From: Trichoderma breve
Taxonomy: Eukaryota > Ascomycota > Sordariomycetes > Hypocreales > Hypocreaceae
Direction of reading: 5' to 3'
NCBI RefSeq assembly: GCF_028502605.1
Contig: NC_079234.1
Span: forward strand, 372,001-436,000
Length of the DNA: 64,000 nt
Of this stretch, positions 10,196 through 22,170 are shown piece by piece (position 1 is the first letter of the stretch; every line of letters starts with the position of its first letter). Both the position numbers and the translations under genes were made by a program. The notes beneath the pieces are model-generated. The model had not been told where the DNA came from. It was given only the letters and a program-made list of their open reading frames with translations, and ran no database searches.

Positions 10196-12873
10196 ATGGC
10201 TGCAGCCAAAGAGCGCGTTGCCAAGGCCCTTGGCTTCAGAACGGAAGATCGTGACAGCGACATCCCCTCAATATCCAACGCAGATCCCTTCATCGAGAGA
10301 GAGCCGACCGTTCAAGAATTCCTCGAGGAGATCACTCCGTCACTTCACGATGTCGGACAGTACTTTTACCACCTGTTTCCCTTTCTCTCTTGGATTGGCA
10401 AATACAACTTTACATGGTTCATCGGCGACTTGATTGCTGGTGAGTTTGTCCGCTTACCTTTTGATACCATTGTTATAAAACGTTTCGAAAATTCAATGTG
10501 CCTAATCCTCGTCTACTAGGTGTCACCGTTGGCGCCGTTGTCGTTCCTCAGAGTATGGCGTATGCCGCGCTTGCCCAGCTTCCACCTGAATATGGCCTGT
10601 ACTCTTCTTTCATGGGTGTCTTGATCTACTGGTTCTTTGCGACTTCCAAGGATATCACCATCGGAGTAAGTCTCATCATTCGAACCGCGTGTATAAGTCG
10701 AACTTGATGAGAACGCCTGTCGCTAACACATAACCACAGCCTGTTGCTGTCATGTCCCAGGTCACCGGCGACGTCGTTCTCAAGGCGGCAACACGACTCC
10801 CAGATGTCCCCGGCCACGTCATTGCTTCGGCCCTGGCCATCATTGCAGGAGCCATCATCTGCTTCCTCGGTCTCGCACGCCTGGGCTGGATCGTCGAGTT
10901 CATCTCGCTGCCATCCATCTGCGCCTTTATGACGGGCTCCGCCATCAACATCGCCGCCGGCCAAGTGCCCAAGCTGATGGGCATCAAGGGCGTCAACACG
11001 CGTGCTGCGCCTTATAGGGTCATCATCGACACGCTCAAGGGCCTGCCAACCACGACCATTGACGCTGCCCTAGGTCTGACTTCTCTCCTGATGCTGTATC
11101 TGATTAGGGGCACCTGCACGTACCTGGCCAAGAAGCAGCCTCACCGGGCCAAGCTGTACTTTTTCATCTCGACCCTGCGTACGGCCTTTGTTATCCTGCT
11201 GTACACGGGCATCAGCGCCGGCATGACGCTGCACAACAAGGCCCACCCTCGAATCAGCATCCTGGGCAAGGTTCCTCGTGGTATGTTAACAGATCTCCTT
11301 TCCGTGATGTGTATATCCACAATCATCTAGATGGTATCGTTTTCTGACCATGCTCGACTTCTGTAGGCTTCCAACACACTGGCGCTCCCGAACTCAACGA
11401 CACCATCATCAAGGCCTTTTTGCCCGAGCTCCCCGCCGCCGTCATCGTCATGCTGATCGAGCACATTTCCATCTCAAAGTCCTTTGGCCGAGTCAACAAC
11501 TACATCATCGACCCGTCCCAGGAACTCGTCGCCATTGGCGTCACTAACCTGCTCGGTCCCTTCCTCGGCGCCTATCCCGCCACGGGATCATTCTCTCGTA
11601 CCGCCATCAAGGCCAAGGCCGGTGTGCGCACGCCCTTTGCCGGTGTCATCACTGCCATTGTCGTTCTGCTGGCTCTGTATGCTCTGACAGCTCTCTTCTT
11701 TTACATTCCCAACGCAGCTCTTTCTGCCGTCATCATCCACGCCGTCGGTGATGTCATCACACCTCTCCCCGTCGTCTTCCAGTTCTGGCGCGTGTCGCCC
11801 CTCGAAGTGGTCATCTTCCTGGCTGGTGTTTTGGTGACGGTCTTCTCCACCATCGAAAACGGCATCTACACCACCATCTGCGTATCCTTTGCCATCGTCG
11901 TCTTCCGCCTGTTCCTCAGCCGCGGCCGCTTCCTTGGTGTGGCCCGCGTCAAGACTGTTCGAGCAACCAAGGGCAACACAGACAAGAGTGACCAAGAGGC
12001 CTTTGCCGAGCCATCAGAATACTCGGAGCGATCCGGATTCCTGCCTCTGGGCCACGAGGACGGCTCCAACCCCCGAGTGACTGTGTCGAGCCCGTATCCC
12101 GGCATCTTCATCTACCGCTTCGCCGAGGGCTTCAACTACCCCAACGCCACGCGATATCTCAACCACTTGACGGAGACCATTTTCAAGGAGACTCGACGCA
12201 CAGATGTCAAGACGCTTGCTAAGCTCGGTGTAAGTTGATGCCATATTCTCTTGTATATACACACAAGAAGCTAACATATTGTGCTCGTTAGGACCGACCC
12301 TGGAACGACCCAACCCCGAGAAACCAAAAGCAGGAAGAGCACGATGAGCGGCCCACGCTCAAGGCCATCATCCTCGACTTCGCCACGGTCAACATCATCG
12401 ACGTGACAGCAGCCCAAGCCCTGATCGACGTCCGCAACCAGCTGGACCGCTACGCAGCTCCCCGAACAGTCGACTGGCACTTTGCCCACATCGAGAACCG
12501 CTGGACGAAGCGCGCCCTGGCCGCGGCAGGCTTCGGCTACCGCACGCCCAGCCACAACGCCGAGGACGGCGAGGGCGCGGGCCACTGGAAGACCATCTTC
12601 AGCATCGCGGAGCTGGGCGGCTCGGACAGCGCGGCGGCAGCGGCTGCCGCGGAGGAGAAGGCCGGCCGGGCTGTGCAGTACGACGTGGAGCGAACCAACT
12701 CGGATGACATTTCAAAGGCTTCTGACAAGGACGTTCCCTCGCACCCGAGCAGCAGAAGATTGGTTGCCATTCGGGGCTTGAACAGGCCGTACTTTCACTT
12801 TGACCTGCAGGAGGCAGTTGAGTCTGCGATTGCAAACGCGGAGAGACATGGCAATGATAATGATTCTGAATGA
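10196..12873 (+). CDS. SulP (SLC26) sulfate permease with STAS domain
   Basis: Plasma-membrane sulfate uptake transporter, related to Neurospora CYS-13/CYS-14 and yeast SUL1/SUL2. Five exons: 10196-10439, 10520-10665, 10740-11280, 11367-12229 and 12292-12873 (2376 nt, 791 aa). Introns are 62-86 nt. The SulP signature is clear at residues 80-125: AGVTVGAVVVPQSMAYA, then LPPEYGLYSSFMG, followed by PVAVMSQVTGDVV. A dozen hydrophobic segments run to about residue 530. A cytosolic STAS domain follows at about 560-770, with the core strand KAIILDFATVNIIDVTAAQ. An Ala/Glu-rich linker (GSDSAAAAAAAEEK) interrupts the STAS region. Length is normal for fungal sulfate permeases. Control by sulfur limitation is likely from the family. 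The only candidate activator site is distant. Confidence in function is high; substrate preference (sulfate over other oxyanions) is inferred. Confidence 0.95.
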
Positions 12874-13895
12874 GCGGGCAGCTTATGAATTTGGATTTGG
12901 ATATTGTTTGTTTTAATGGGGGGATCTTGGTTCTTTTTTTCTGAGCTTATTCTAGTCCTGTTTGGAGCGCGGCATTGTTTAACAAGGTCCAGGCTATATC
13001 CATCTGCCAGCTTACGGGTGGTTTGGATCTGATGTTTGGTACCACATTCACTTTTTAAACTCTGATACCACTGCTGTTTGGGATGGATGTCAAGAAGATC
13101 CCACGGTAGAAAAGAAATACATATATATAAATATATACTCTTGATATATAATACTTTTTGATCCCAAGATTCACACTAAGAGTAAGTAAGCCGGTGGCGG
13201 TGGGAAGTGACACGCAGACCAAAGGCGTAGTTCCCGGGTAAGCCATGACGAATCGGGCACAATGAGCCAGATTGAGGCAAACGCGGCGAAGGCGAAGAGC
13301 GATGGCTTGAGCACGCAAGCTTGAACGTTGACGCGGCTTATTATTACTAGGTGGCCTCACGTGCTCAGTTTATCAGGAGGCGGGACGTTTATTCCGCGGC
13401 AAGATAAGAAGAAGATGATGAAGCGGGATGAAAGGTGAGTTGAGGTGAGTATCGTCGATGGACGTTCTCCGTGCGGTGATATTAGAAGGGCGTACAGATG
13501 CAGATGGCAGTACTTCCGATGTCCGAGGAGTTAACGGGATGTTCCCAAGCAAGTCGAGCCACTCACTCCGTCATTTGCCTTGATCACTGGACAGGACGTA
13601 TGTACGAGTACGAACAGGTTACCGTACCCTTTGCGCAGAAATAGCCGCGTCGAGAGGGTAATTGACATGTAATTGCATGTCGCGGGCAATTAGTCAAGAA
13701 CGTGCTGCTACCGAGAGCATCCGGGCGTGCACAGCCAAGCTTCACATGATGTGCCGGAACCCCCAGTTATTAAAATGGAGTGCCTGACGCTGAGTGCTCA
13801 ATTACGGGGTTTAATGGGCGCTATTGACGTCGTGGATAGCAAGATGGATACCTACAGTAATATGGGGTAGTGAGTGAGTGATATGGATTCAACGG

Positions 13896-13928
13896 GATGA
13901 TGATGATGATGATGATGGTGGTGGTGTT
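13896..13928. repeat. (GAT)n-(GGT)n microsatellite
   Basis: About seven GAT units pass into three or four GGT units. It is an intergenic simple repeat. Confidence 0.85.
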
Positions 13929-14603
13929 GTCACTGATGTTGTCGAGTAAGTGTTTATTTTGTTTGTTTACCTTGGAATGGATTGAAATGAATTGAAGCAG
14001 CCCAATGCACAGCCTAAGTCAAAAAGAAAACAAAAGAAAAACAAAATTAAAGAGCAACAACTGCCGCCCCCTGTCCCATCTCTAATAAATTATAAAGAAA
14101 AGAAATGAAAGAAATAAAAAAAATAAAGAATTAAAAAGCCAGACTTTCCCCAGTCCAGTGCTAGCCCAAGTTGCTAATTACACCTTATCGTCTGACAAAG
14201 CAGCCAGCCATTACTCGATACGGGCCTCTTGGGCTGCATGTGACGTAATGGGACGTTGAATGGCTTCCCAATTTCCCTGCTCGTGGACGGCAAATTTGCA
14301 GCGTCTGTCGAGCGCTAAAAGGCGTAGCGCCCAGCCTGGCAGAGGGCCTGTGGCTTTTCGCTTTTTTCTTGTTCTCTTCGCGCCGTTAAACTTTTTTCCC
14401 GCCCAGGACCGAAGGATCCGTCGTTCCGCCCGGAGGACGAGAGACGAGAAGACGAGAGAGAGGCGCGGCAATTCAATTGATTTGCCGCTGTCGTCGTTGC
14501 TGTGCCGCTGTCAGAGTCAGTTGTCAGAGTCTGAGCCGGTCAGAAGTTCGAATTGATCGCCATCGCCATCCATCACATCCAATTACATCTTCAGCTGGTG
14601 GTT

Positions 14604-14690
14604 CTACAGTTACTGTACATACTGTATAGTACTGTACGGTACTGTAGGCTACTATCTTGCTGCATTCAGCTGTATCACTTCTGTACTGTA
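14604..14690. repeat. Helically spaced TACTGTA repeats
   Basis: TACTGTA occurs at 14611, 14620, 14630 and 14640, a 9-10 bp period, and again at 14684. The block is framed by CTACAGT and ACTGTAG, so its ends are inverted and could pair. It lies about 400 nt upstream of the DUF2434-like start codon. It may be a phased protein-binding array or merely low-complexity spacer. Confidence 0.6.
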
Positions 14691-14754
14691 CTCGGTACGG
14701 CGTGTTGCTGGCTGGTATCTGCTGCTATTCCCCTTTATTCCCTCCCTCTCCGGC

Positions 14755-14835
14755 CATTGATTCCATTTTCTCTTCTCTTTCTTTTCATTCTATATCATTT
14801 TTATTTTCTTTCTCTCTTCATTCTTGTTTTTAGCC
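14755..14835 (+). promoter_or_regulatory. CT-rich promoter tract
   Basis: A nearly pure T/C run lies 210-290 nt before the start at 15043, typical of the transcription start region of fungal genes. Confidence 0.4.
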
Positions 14836-15042
14836 GCTTTGTCTCTCGATTCCCATCTTCCCTGGACGGGGACGCTGTTTTTGCTTGTTTGTTTCGTTCG
14901 CATCATTTGCTCTGACTAAGCAGAACTTGACAATTGAACCGGCAAATCCAAATCCATCAAATAACTTATGCTGTGTCGCCAGCCACCCGCTCAGACCTGA
15001 TACTGCACCGTCCGCTTCATTTCTCCCCCCAGTTCATCCACG

Positions 15043-17552
15043 ATGAATCCCAACCGCTCGCGATTATCGCGATGGCGATCGGCTTCGTCTCGCCGGCAAG
15101 ACGATGATGAAGATGTTGACCCGCACACTATCATTGTGTCAGCGCCGCCGCCAGAACAACAAGCCCAAGGACAAACACAAACACAAGCACAAGGCCAACT
15201 ACCGGGACAAGCACCAACTTCTTCTCTTCCGCCATCAAGACCGCAATCTGCATCGCCAGCTCCGCCAGCTGCGACCGGCGATGGATCCAGCCTGCAACTG
15301 CCTCCGCGATACTCCGTCGGGGGCTCCAACCGCCGCCTGGGATCCATCTCGTCCCGCCGCTCCTACAATCTCCCCACGCCAGACGCCGCCGAGGAGTCGG
15401 AGACGGAATACTTTCCACCACTCGGCACCACGTCCAGCGCAGTCTCGCGAACTTCGAGCATCCGCGGCCGGGCGCCGTCGACGGCTGGATCCGAGTCTGG
15501 CCGGCCAGTTTACGAGCGCACTCGCCAGCCCAGCATCCGCATCCGACGCAGCTCCAGCGGCGCCTCTGCAGCGAACCTCGACTATGCGTCGGAGAGCAGC
15601 GACAACGAGACGCGCAGATTCGGTGCGAGGCCGCGAAGCATCTCGCAGCCGATGCCCCCAGCCCAGGTCTATGATGCCAACGCCGCCAGACACTCGCGCC
15701 GTGTACCTCAGCTGGCCCTGCCGCGACTGACGGAAGAAGGCTCACGGCCAACCATGGCAGAGCTTGGAATGAACTCACCCATTTCGCCCGCGAGATCACT
15801 GCCCGAAGATCCGCTGGAAGACGACGATGCTCGTCGCATGTCTGTGGGCTCGGAGCCCTCGAGGAGACTGTCTAGGAAGAGAAAGATTAGTAGGCTGTTC
15901 TGGCCCGGCGGCTCCATCAATCGGGGCTCCCAATCTCAAGCTGGGCCCGCCGATGCACAGCAAAACATCGATCCCGCACGGGCTCAGCCCGAATCCGATG
16001 AGTACGGCGAAGACCTGGTGGACTGGCTGGATATCATTGGTAAGCGGTGACCCCCATCCTCTCAGCCGAGTCTAGAACGAGCTCCGGCAGTTGCTGACAT
16101 GTCTTTGTGTGACTAGATCCCGAGGTCCAGACTCTTTCGACCTTGACCAACGTGCAAAACTCCCTGTTCGTGCCTGATCTTGGCCCTTGGATCAATCGTC
16201 GCCCCACCTATGTCTTGTCACCGCGCGATGCACCGCTTGCACGGCTGGGCCGCCCTGCAGAGCGCGAGCGCGAGCGTGAAGAGGAACTGCCACCCGCCGA
16301 GGATGTGTCGAGGGTCGAGACTGGCGTCGAGTCCGTGGCTGAGGCCGAGGCCGGGGCGCCGGTGACGCTGCGCAGATCCGACACCATCACGTCCAGGCTC
16401 ACAGACTCGCATTATGCCGCGCTGCCGCACGGCTTTAGCCTCGAGGGCTGGACCGAGGAGGAGAAGCTCGAGCTCGACGACCGCGTGCGCCACATGCTGC
16501 ACTCGCGGCGGTCGCGCTTCAAGCGCACCATGAAGGGCTTCGGCCAGTACGTGCGCCGCCCGCTGGGCTTCTTCGTCACCCTCTACGCCACGCTCATCAC
16601 CCTGTTCGGCCTGGCCTGGGTGCTGTTCCTCATCGGCTGGATCTACGTGGGCGACAAGCAGGTGTACACGATCCACATCATCGACAGCGTGCTGGTGGCT
16701 CTCTTCGCCATCATGGGCGACGGCCTGGCCCCCTTTCGGGCCGTTGACACGTACCACATGGCCTTTGTCGTACACTATTCGCGCAAAATCGCCAAAGCCA
16801 AGAAGCAGAAGCTAAAGGACAAGGAGGCCGGCATCATCGACGGCATCCCTGGCAACAGCGTCGAGCTCTCACACTGCGCATCCGGTGATCCACTGGCCGA
16901 CAACGCCCAGGTCGGCGGCGGTCTCGAACCCGCCAGCGCCGGCGCATCGGTCGAACGAATCGCCACCAGCAACAGCAACCTCGCAGCACCGGTGCCTGTG
17001 CCCCAGCCTGAGCAGGCCATTGTGGGCCAGGACGGCGACGTCGAGGCCGCCAAGCTCGACATTGAGTACGACGAGGACTCTCCGCTAACGTACAAGCAGT
17101 GGAAGAGGATGCGGCACCATCAGAAGAAGCTGGCCAAGTCGCACAGTTTCTACAAACCCGACGAGACTTTCACGCACCATGCTTTCCCCCTTGCCTACCT
17201 TATTGCCATTGTCATACTGCTCGACTGTCACTCGTGCTTGCAGATTTCCCTCGGTGCCACCACCTGGGGCATCGACTACCACCACCGGCCATTTGCCATT
17301 ACCACCGTCATCCTCTGTGTCAGCATAACGTGCAACATTACCGCGGGTCTGGTCATTACCATTGGCGACAGGAAGACGAGGAAGAAGGACGTGTGGAAGC
17401 TGCTGACTCGCCAGGAGCTGACGGGCGATGCCATCAAGCACCTCGAGACGAAGCGTGCCAAGGAGCAGAGCCGTAGCCACGACAGCAGTCAGAACAGTAC
17501 TCAGGATAACTTTGTCCAGTCGGAGCCTGTCATTATCAAAGAGGATAACTAA
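15043..17552 (+). CDS. DUF2434-like integral membrane protein, function unknown
   Basis: Two exons, 15043-16039 and 16117-17552 (2433 nt, 810 aa), joined by a 77-nt intron (GTAAGC...TAG). The N-terminal 450 residues are low complexity: a Q-rich stretch at 40-55, many Ser/Arg/Pro clusters and acidic patches, probably disordered and phosphorylated. The conserved core begins near residue 435 (GFSLEGWTEEEKLELDDRV). It has four hydrophobic segments at roughly 481-506, 519-540, 686-710 and 721-746, separated by a long charged loop containing YKQWKRMRHHQKKL. The C-terminus is hydrophilic (KEQSRSHDSSQ). This arrangement fits the fungal family I know as DUF2434 (PF10361). The name is from memory and no biochemical role is known to me. 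The tail and linkers suggest a regulated organelle or plasma-membrane protein, which is inference. Confidence 0.85.
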
Positions 17553-18901
17553 TCTTTTTGTTTCTTTTATATCTTAATTTTACATATTCTCTCTTTTCTC
17601 TCTCTATTATCTTTCTTCTCTCCTTTGATAAAATTCCACCGCGGGGTCCTTTGGGTGAACACATGCTTGATGGCATCAGGCGTAACGGATCGGTTGTTTC
17701 ATTGCCTTACTTTGTTTGCTCTAGCCATGCACCTCCCTCTCCATCCTGTGAAAGGATGCATCGCATATTCCTCCTCGGTCCAGACCACGATACCATTTTG
17801 CCGGGCATATCACAAAAAAGATGTAAGAAAACAGAAAAAGGAAAACCGAAAAAAAGAACCAAAAGGGCCGCCGACGCCGGAGAAGGGAGGGGAGGGGTGC
17901 TTATTGTTACGGGATGCCGGGAGTTCTTGGCGCCAGTCGTGCTCAGCTTCGGATAATGTCTTCCGAACTTCTAGACCTCGATCTCTGGCTATATTTAGTC
18001 TAGCCGAAGGGTGTGTTTGTTTAATTAATGAGAAACGCTTTGCCAACGATCGTGAACCTTTTTTTTTTTCTTCCCCCCCGTCCGTCGTACCGATGCCACC
18101 CTGCATCGCGCCTTTGTGAACCTTGTCCATCCATCCACTTACGGCTCGCATTCAATCTCCGCTTCATATCCGACCATGGCTTGCAGCAGAGTTTGTGCCT
18201 TATCTGCGTGGTGTAAGGACACGTTTGTGAAGAGGATGAGAAAATAGAAAAATAAGAGAACGAGGGCCTAGATCGCCAGAGGCACGGATGCTACGGCATA
18301 CCGTATGCGATGAACTGCGGCTTTGCAAATCTCACCCGAGTCCATCCTCTTTTCACACTCGCTTTCTTTCTCCTTCCCACATACTCGCACGAATGCTGTT
18401 TGTGGTTTTCGTGAGGTAACCGTTACACCGAGTCTGACAGCTGTCATTTGTCACCTTGTTCATCCATTTATTGGTTACTTTTTGTTTTTTCCTTCTTTTC
18501 CTCTTTTGTCGCGGTTGGGCTTCCCACTCCCTCTTATCTGTGCTGCCGTCGTTCACACGCCTTCATCTATGATTGATGGGCTTTGGGCAGCAGATCGGTG
18601 ATGAGGCAGAGCGGGGGCCGGTGACGGGGTTCTTGGACTCGGGATAAAGATCGATCGAGATGGGCTCTTGTTTTACTTGAAATAAGAGAAGGGGGTTGCG
18701 CTGCTTGGGAGCTGGGTAGGTCCGTTGTTCATCGGCTAGCATCTTCGCTTGGTATGATGCCTGCTCTTGTGGGACGTTGCTGATATTCATCTTCTTATGT
18801 GATAGCTTTGCTCTCTTATATACTTGATATCCTGCTGGAGCGTAAAGAGATTCGTGACAGCAATACACATACAGAGAGAGGAGGAATAGAAAACAGATAC
18901 A
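17553..18901. other. 1.35 kb spacer
   Basis: It starts with a T/C-rich 3' flank of the DUF2434-like gene (17556-17630) and continues with mixed sequence, homopolymer A and T runs near 17815 and 18058, and further CT-rich stretches to 18520. No coding signature is seen. Confidence 0.55.
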
Positions 18902-19741
18902 ATGGTCGCAGATCTCCCGCTCACCACCATTCCTCCATCGAGGCCACACACACATACCGTCATATTGCTACACGACAACCGCATTTTCGCGCGCGACACC
19001 GTCAACCAACTTCACGAAGCTACTGACCTTTCATGGCGATCCATTATCCAAAACTTTGCCTCGACCAGGTGGGTGTTTCCCCAAGCTCCTACCGACGAAC
19101 CCCTCATACCATCTGTCTTGTCCATCTCCACGGGAATACAGCATGGGGTACACAGAGGCCAGCCAAGCTGGTGGAGAGGAGATATGAATGACGGTGACGA
19201 AGAACGGCGGCTGCGAAACATGCTGCCCGGACTAAGGGAGAGAATTCGAGAGCTACAAAAGGTCATACGGAACGAGGTTGTGATGCTGGGCGGCCGCTGG
19301 GATAGGATCATCTTCGGCGGGATCGGCCACGGTGCAGGTATGGCGCTGATGGCGCTGATGAGTCTGGAGGGTGACTCTTCAATGGATGTGGATGGCAGCA
19401 GACCTCAGCGGCTGGGCAGCTTCGTGGGGATATCAGGACAGATACCCGTGTCCGACATACGACTCTCTTCGACACAGCAGCTTTTCAGTCCAAACCACAT
19501 TTCGCCCACGGAAAACCAGGTGCTGAAGAAGACGCCTTTGTTGCTGCAGTACTGTAGTAATGGTGGGGAGGCGTACGTGGAGCAGGGCAGAACATTCCGA
19601 GAGGTGGTTCTCGAGAGCGGCGTGGAGGATGTTTGCTGGAAGGAGTACGAGGATGCGTTTCCTTTTTTGAATTCGCCGAGAGGGGTGGAAGATATGAAGG
19701 GATTTTTCAGGGACAAGATGAATATGCGGCCGAACTGGTGA
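18902..19741 (+). CDS. Acyl-protein-thioesterase-like protein lacking the catalytic motifs
   Basis: Single exon, 279 aa, intact frame. The overall order of motifs is that of fungal phospholipase/carboxylesterase (LYPLA/APT1-like) alpha/beta hydrolases. HTHTVILLHD is at residues 16-25, RWVFPQAP at 56-63, then a nucleophile-elbow strand and a C-terminal segment GVEDMKGFF. Active family members carry GxSxG at the elbow. Here residues 139-146 read GGIGHGAG, so the serine position is glycine. The acid region, normally (H)xxDDxxV, reads QYCSNGGEAYV. The final GGHW-like histidine motif reads DAFPFLNSP. The HDRGS-like oxyanion motif after the first strand is replaced by HDNRIFARD. The protein is therefore probably not a serine hydrolase and may be a pseudoenzyme. 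The start is at 18902, the first ATG. Function unknown. Confidence 0.75.
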   Translation: MVADLPLTTIPPSRPHTHTVILLHDNRIFARDTVNQLHEATDLSWRSIIQNFASTRWVFPQAPTDEPLIPSVLSISTGIQHGVHRGQPSWWRGDMNDGDEERRLRNMLPGLRERIRELQKVIRNEVVMLGGRWDRIIFGGIGHGAGMALMALMSLEGDSSMDVDGSRPQRLGSFVGISGQIPVSDIRLSSTQQLFSPNHISPTENQVLKKTPLLLQYCSNGGEAYVEQGRTFREVVLESGVEDVCWKEYEDAFPFLNSPRGVEDMKGFFRDKMNMRPNW

Positions 19742-21446
19742 TGGAGGTACTATGAGTTGGTGATGCCCTTGCAGGGTATGTTGTTATAAAGTTTTTACAA
19801 CGGCATTGGGCATGAGAAGGACGCATTGAAGCTTTTTTGCTCTTATTTCTATGTCGGTTCGGATAATTTATGAGATTGACTAGACGTCGAAAATGACACA
19901 TGGTGTTTTTCTCGTCTATTAGCGTTAAAATATGGCATAATAAAGCTCGAATACGACGATTCAGAGGTTCATTCATGCAGATGATGATGGCGAAGTATAT
20001 GAGAGCTTTAGAACCACCCGATTTGAGATGTACCATCATGTAGGTATACATATATGGTTTGTGGATATGAGGCGTTCGGACCGACTGGGGCGCTATTGGT
20101 ATTCTGACTCTGCGCTCATACTCATACTCATACTCATACAAATCGGTGATGCTCCTCTGTGACACCCACCAGAGTGTACGTGGTCTCTGAATCCCGAAGC
20201 GAATCAAATACGTTCACCATCCAATATCTCACACTCTGGTTTCCTATTATTTCGGGAGAATCACGCACAGGGGCGCCACTCCTCCGATCTTTCGGAACTC
20301 GTCACTTTAGAGCTGAGCTGAGCTGCCACATGCAAAAAAAAGGGCAAAACAAGCATATGATCATCATGTAACCCCTTGCTTCAAGGGCGGATCTATACCA
20401 CATATGCCGGGGAGGTGCTCTGTAAGCCACGCGGGAGATCCCTGTCCGTTGGGGGCTGTATAACGTCAGAATTGGGGTGCCGATTTCGAGACGAAGGTTG
20501 GGGAGTCTTTTCTGCCTTGGACTATAGAATAAATTGAAGGTTTTTTTCTTCTTCTGCATATTGGAAGATTAATGGACAATATAAGTAACTGTATCGTGCA
20601 ACATGCATCGTGTCTCGGAGGCAATATTATGCCTAGCGAGGCATCTACGAGATATCCCTAAAGTAAAGAAACGTAACAAGATCAAGATTCCTGCTTCCGC
20701 TAGGCTTGAAGAACTGCCAAGAAATCCACCGGAATGGCTTCCTATTTGAACCTTGGCGCGGTGCCGGGGCCTGTGATACTCTGTGCCTGGCGAGTTGCAT
20801 GACTGTGCCCACCCCTTGTGAAGACGAACTGATGGCGTGCAGCTGGGGGATCGACATGCAGACTCTTGATGGCCGCTCGCAATTCTCCGTACATTATATG
20901 AAGATTATCAATGATGACACAAAACCGCCCATACGTGGCTTGCATATCATTGTTCTGCACAAACAAAGAGCGTGTATAAGTGTTTCTGAGATCTGAAAAG
21001 AAAGAACCCCTCCTCCTCGTCCCATCATCTATTCGGATTGCCTACCTCTTTTTTTATCGTAGGATTCTCAGCTTTATAGTGATCCTAATTCTCCACTGAG
21101 CTATTACGCCGCTGAAGACATAATCATTGGCATGTTCGGCGCCTAAATCCTCACAGGGGTTGCTATGTGTCGATCCTTGTACAACGCCATGTTCCGTGTC
21201 TTACTGTATGTCTTGCTCCTTTATGAAGACGAGCACACCCCATTTTCCCCGTCTTGCCCGCCTTCCCTCGATTTCTTCTTCGCTTGGGTTTCTCTTCTTT
21301 GTCACTTGTCGCTCCTTGTCTTGATTTTGTTCAAGTGCACTGTCCACCCAGTACTGCACACTCTTTATTCTTTCTTACCCCTTTTGACCATTCATCGCGA
21401 TTCATCCGTTCAAAATCGACATTTATTCTAGTTTTAACACATAATA
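19742..21446. other. 1.7 kb spacer
   Basis: No gene is recognised. It contains a CTCATA tandem repeat at 20115-20138 and a T/C-rich segment at 21230-21420 just before the next start codon. Several short frames on both strands lack any family feature. Confidence 0.55.
20115..20138. repeat. Four tandem CTCATA hexamers
   Basis: Four exact direct copies of CTCATA. It is an intergenic short tandem repeat. Confidence 0.85.
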
Positions 21447-22170
21447 ATGATCATGGATGCTCCTCCACCCATCGTCATTGGCCTCGATGGCCTCATCAAG
21501 CACTCTCTCCCACGCATCGCCAAGTTTCGCAGTGCCGCAGCTACCATGACAAATTTTGGACGGTTATCGCCATTTCTTAAGCGTCTTCAAGTCAGCGTTC
21601 TGCTTCTGGGCACCATCTACCGTAAGATTTCGCAATACGATACGATGCCGGGATCCGACATATGTGTGGGCATCTGTCATGACAGCCTTGCGCAAACTCA
21701 AGGCATGATGGAAGCTGTGATGCGAGCAGATGATGACAATGCGTACAATGTCGGCAGGGGGGTATTGGTTGAGAGACTGCCTGAAGAGATTGACTCTTTT
21801 ATTACTTCTGTGGAGCTTTTGAGAAGCACATATCGGGAGTATGTGCCGTATGGTCTCTTTTCGTCCGCTGCTAACGCCGGACAGAGCGCAATACGAGTTT
21901 ATACTCCAATCTATGAAAGAGCTTACCGAACTAAAGCGCGACTACTCTGATCATTTGAAGCAGTGCACACACAATCAAGCAAAACAAGCGAACATTAATA
22001 CTACTAACACAACAAGCGAAGATGAACGGACCTCGGGCTCGGATAATGGAACAAATCTGACCGAGCCGGAAGTAGCATCACCGCCTGGTTCCTCAGAGCG
22101 AAAATCTAGGAAAGAAAAGATGGCACCTGTAGAGGATGCGGCTATTGAAACCTCAGTACCGGTACAATAG
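21447..22170 (+). CDS. Hypothetical protein, 225 aa
   Basis: Two exons: 21447-21838 and 21885-22170 (678 nt). The 46-nt intron has donor GTATGT, branch CTAAC at 21871 and acceptor ACAG. Splicing joins REA to QYEFILQSMKELTELKRDY, which keeps a helical, coiled-coil-like run across the junction and supports the model. The N-terminal half contains PIVIGLDGLIKHSLP and a hydrophobic segment QVSVLLLGTIY. The middle (LPEEIDSFITSVELLRSTY) is amphipathic helix. The last 70 residues are Ser/Thr/Glu-rich and likely disordered. A second ATG lies two codons downstream (21453). I do not recognise the family and propose no function. Confidence 0.65.

Larger units (their letters stand above)
12874..15042. other. 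2.2 kb spacer with simple repeats
   Basis: This carries the permease 3' flank, a GAT/GGT microsatellite at 13896-13928, an A-rich stretch near 14020-14140, spaced TACTGTA motifs at 14611-14690 and a CT-rich promoter tract at 14755-14835 for the next gene. No gene is visible. Confidence 0.6.

Noticed and set aside
15131..15799. 222-codon minus-strand frame within the DUF2434-like gene
   Set aside because: It is the antisense of a low-complexity coding region, with Arg/Trp/Ser-rich nonsense content.
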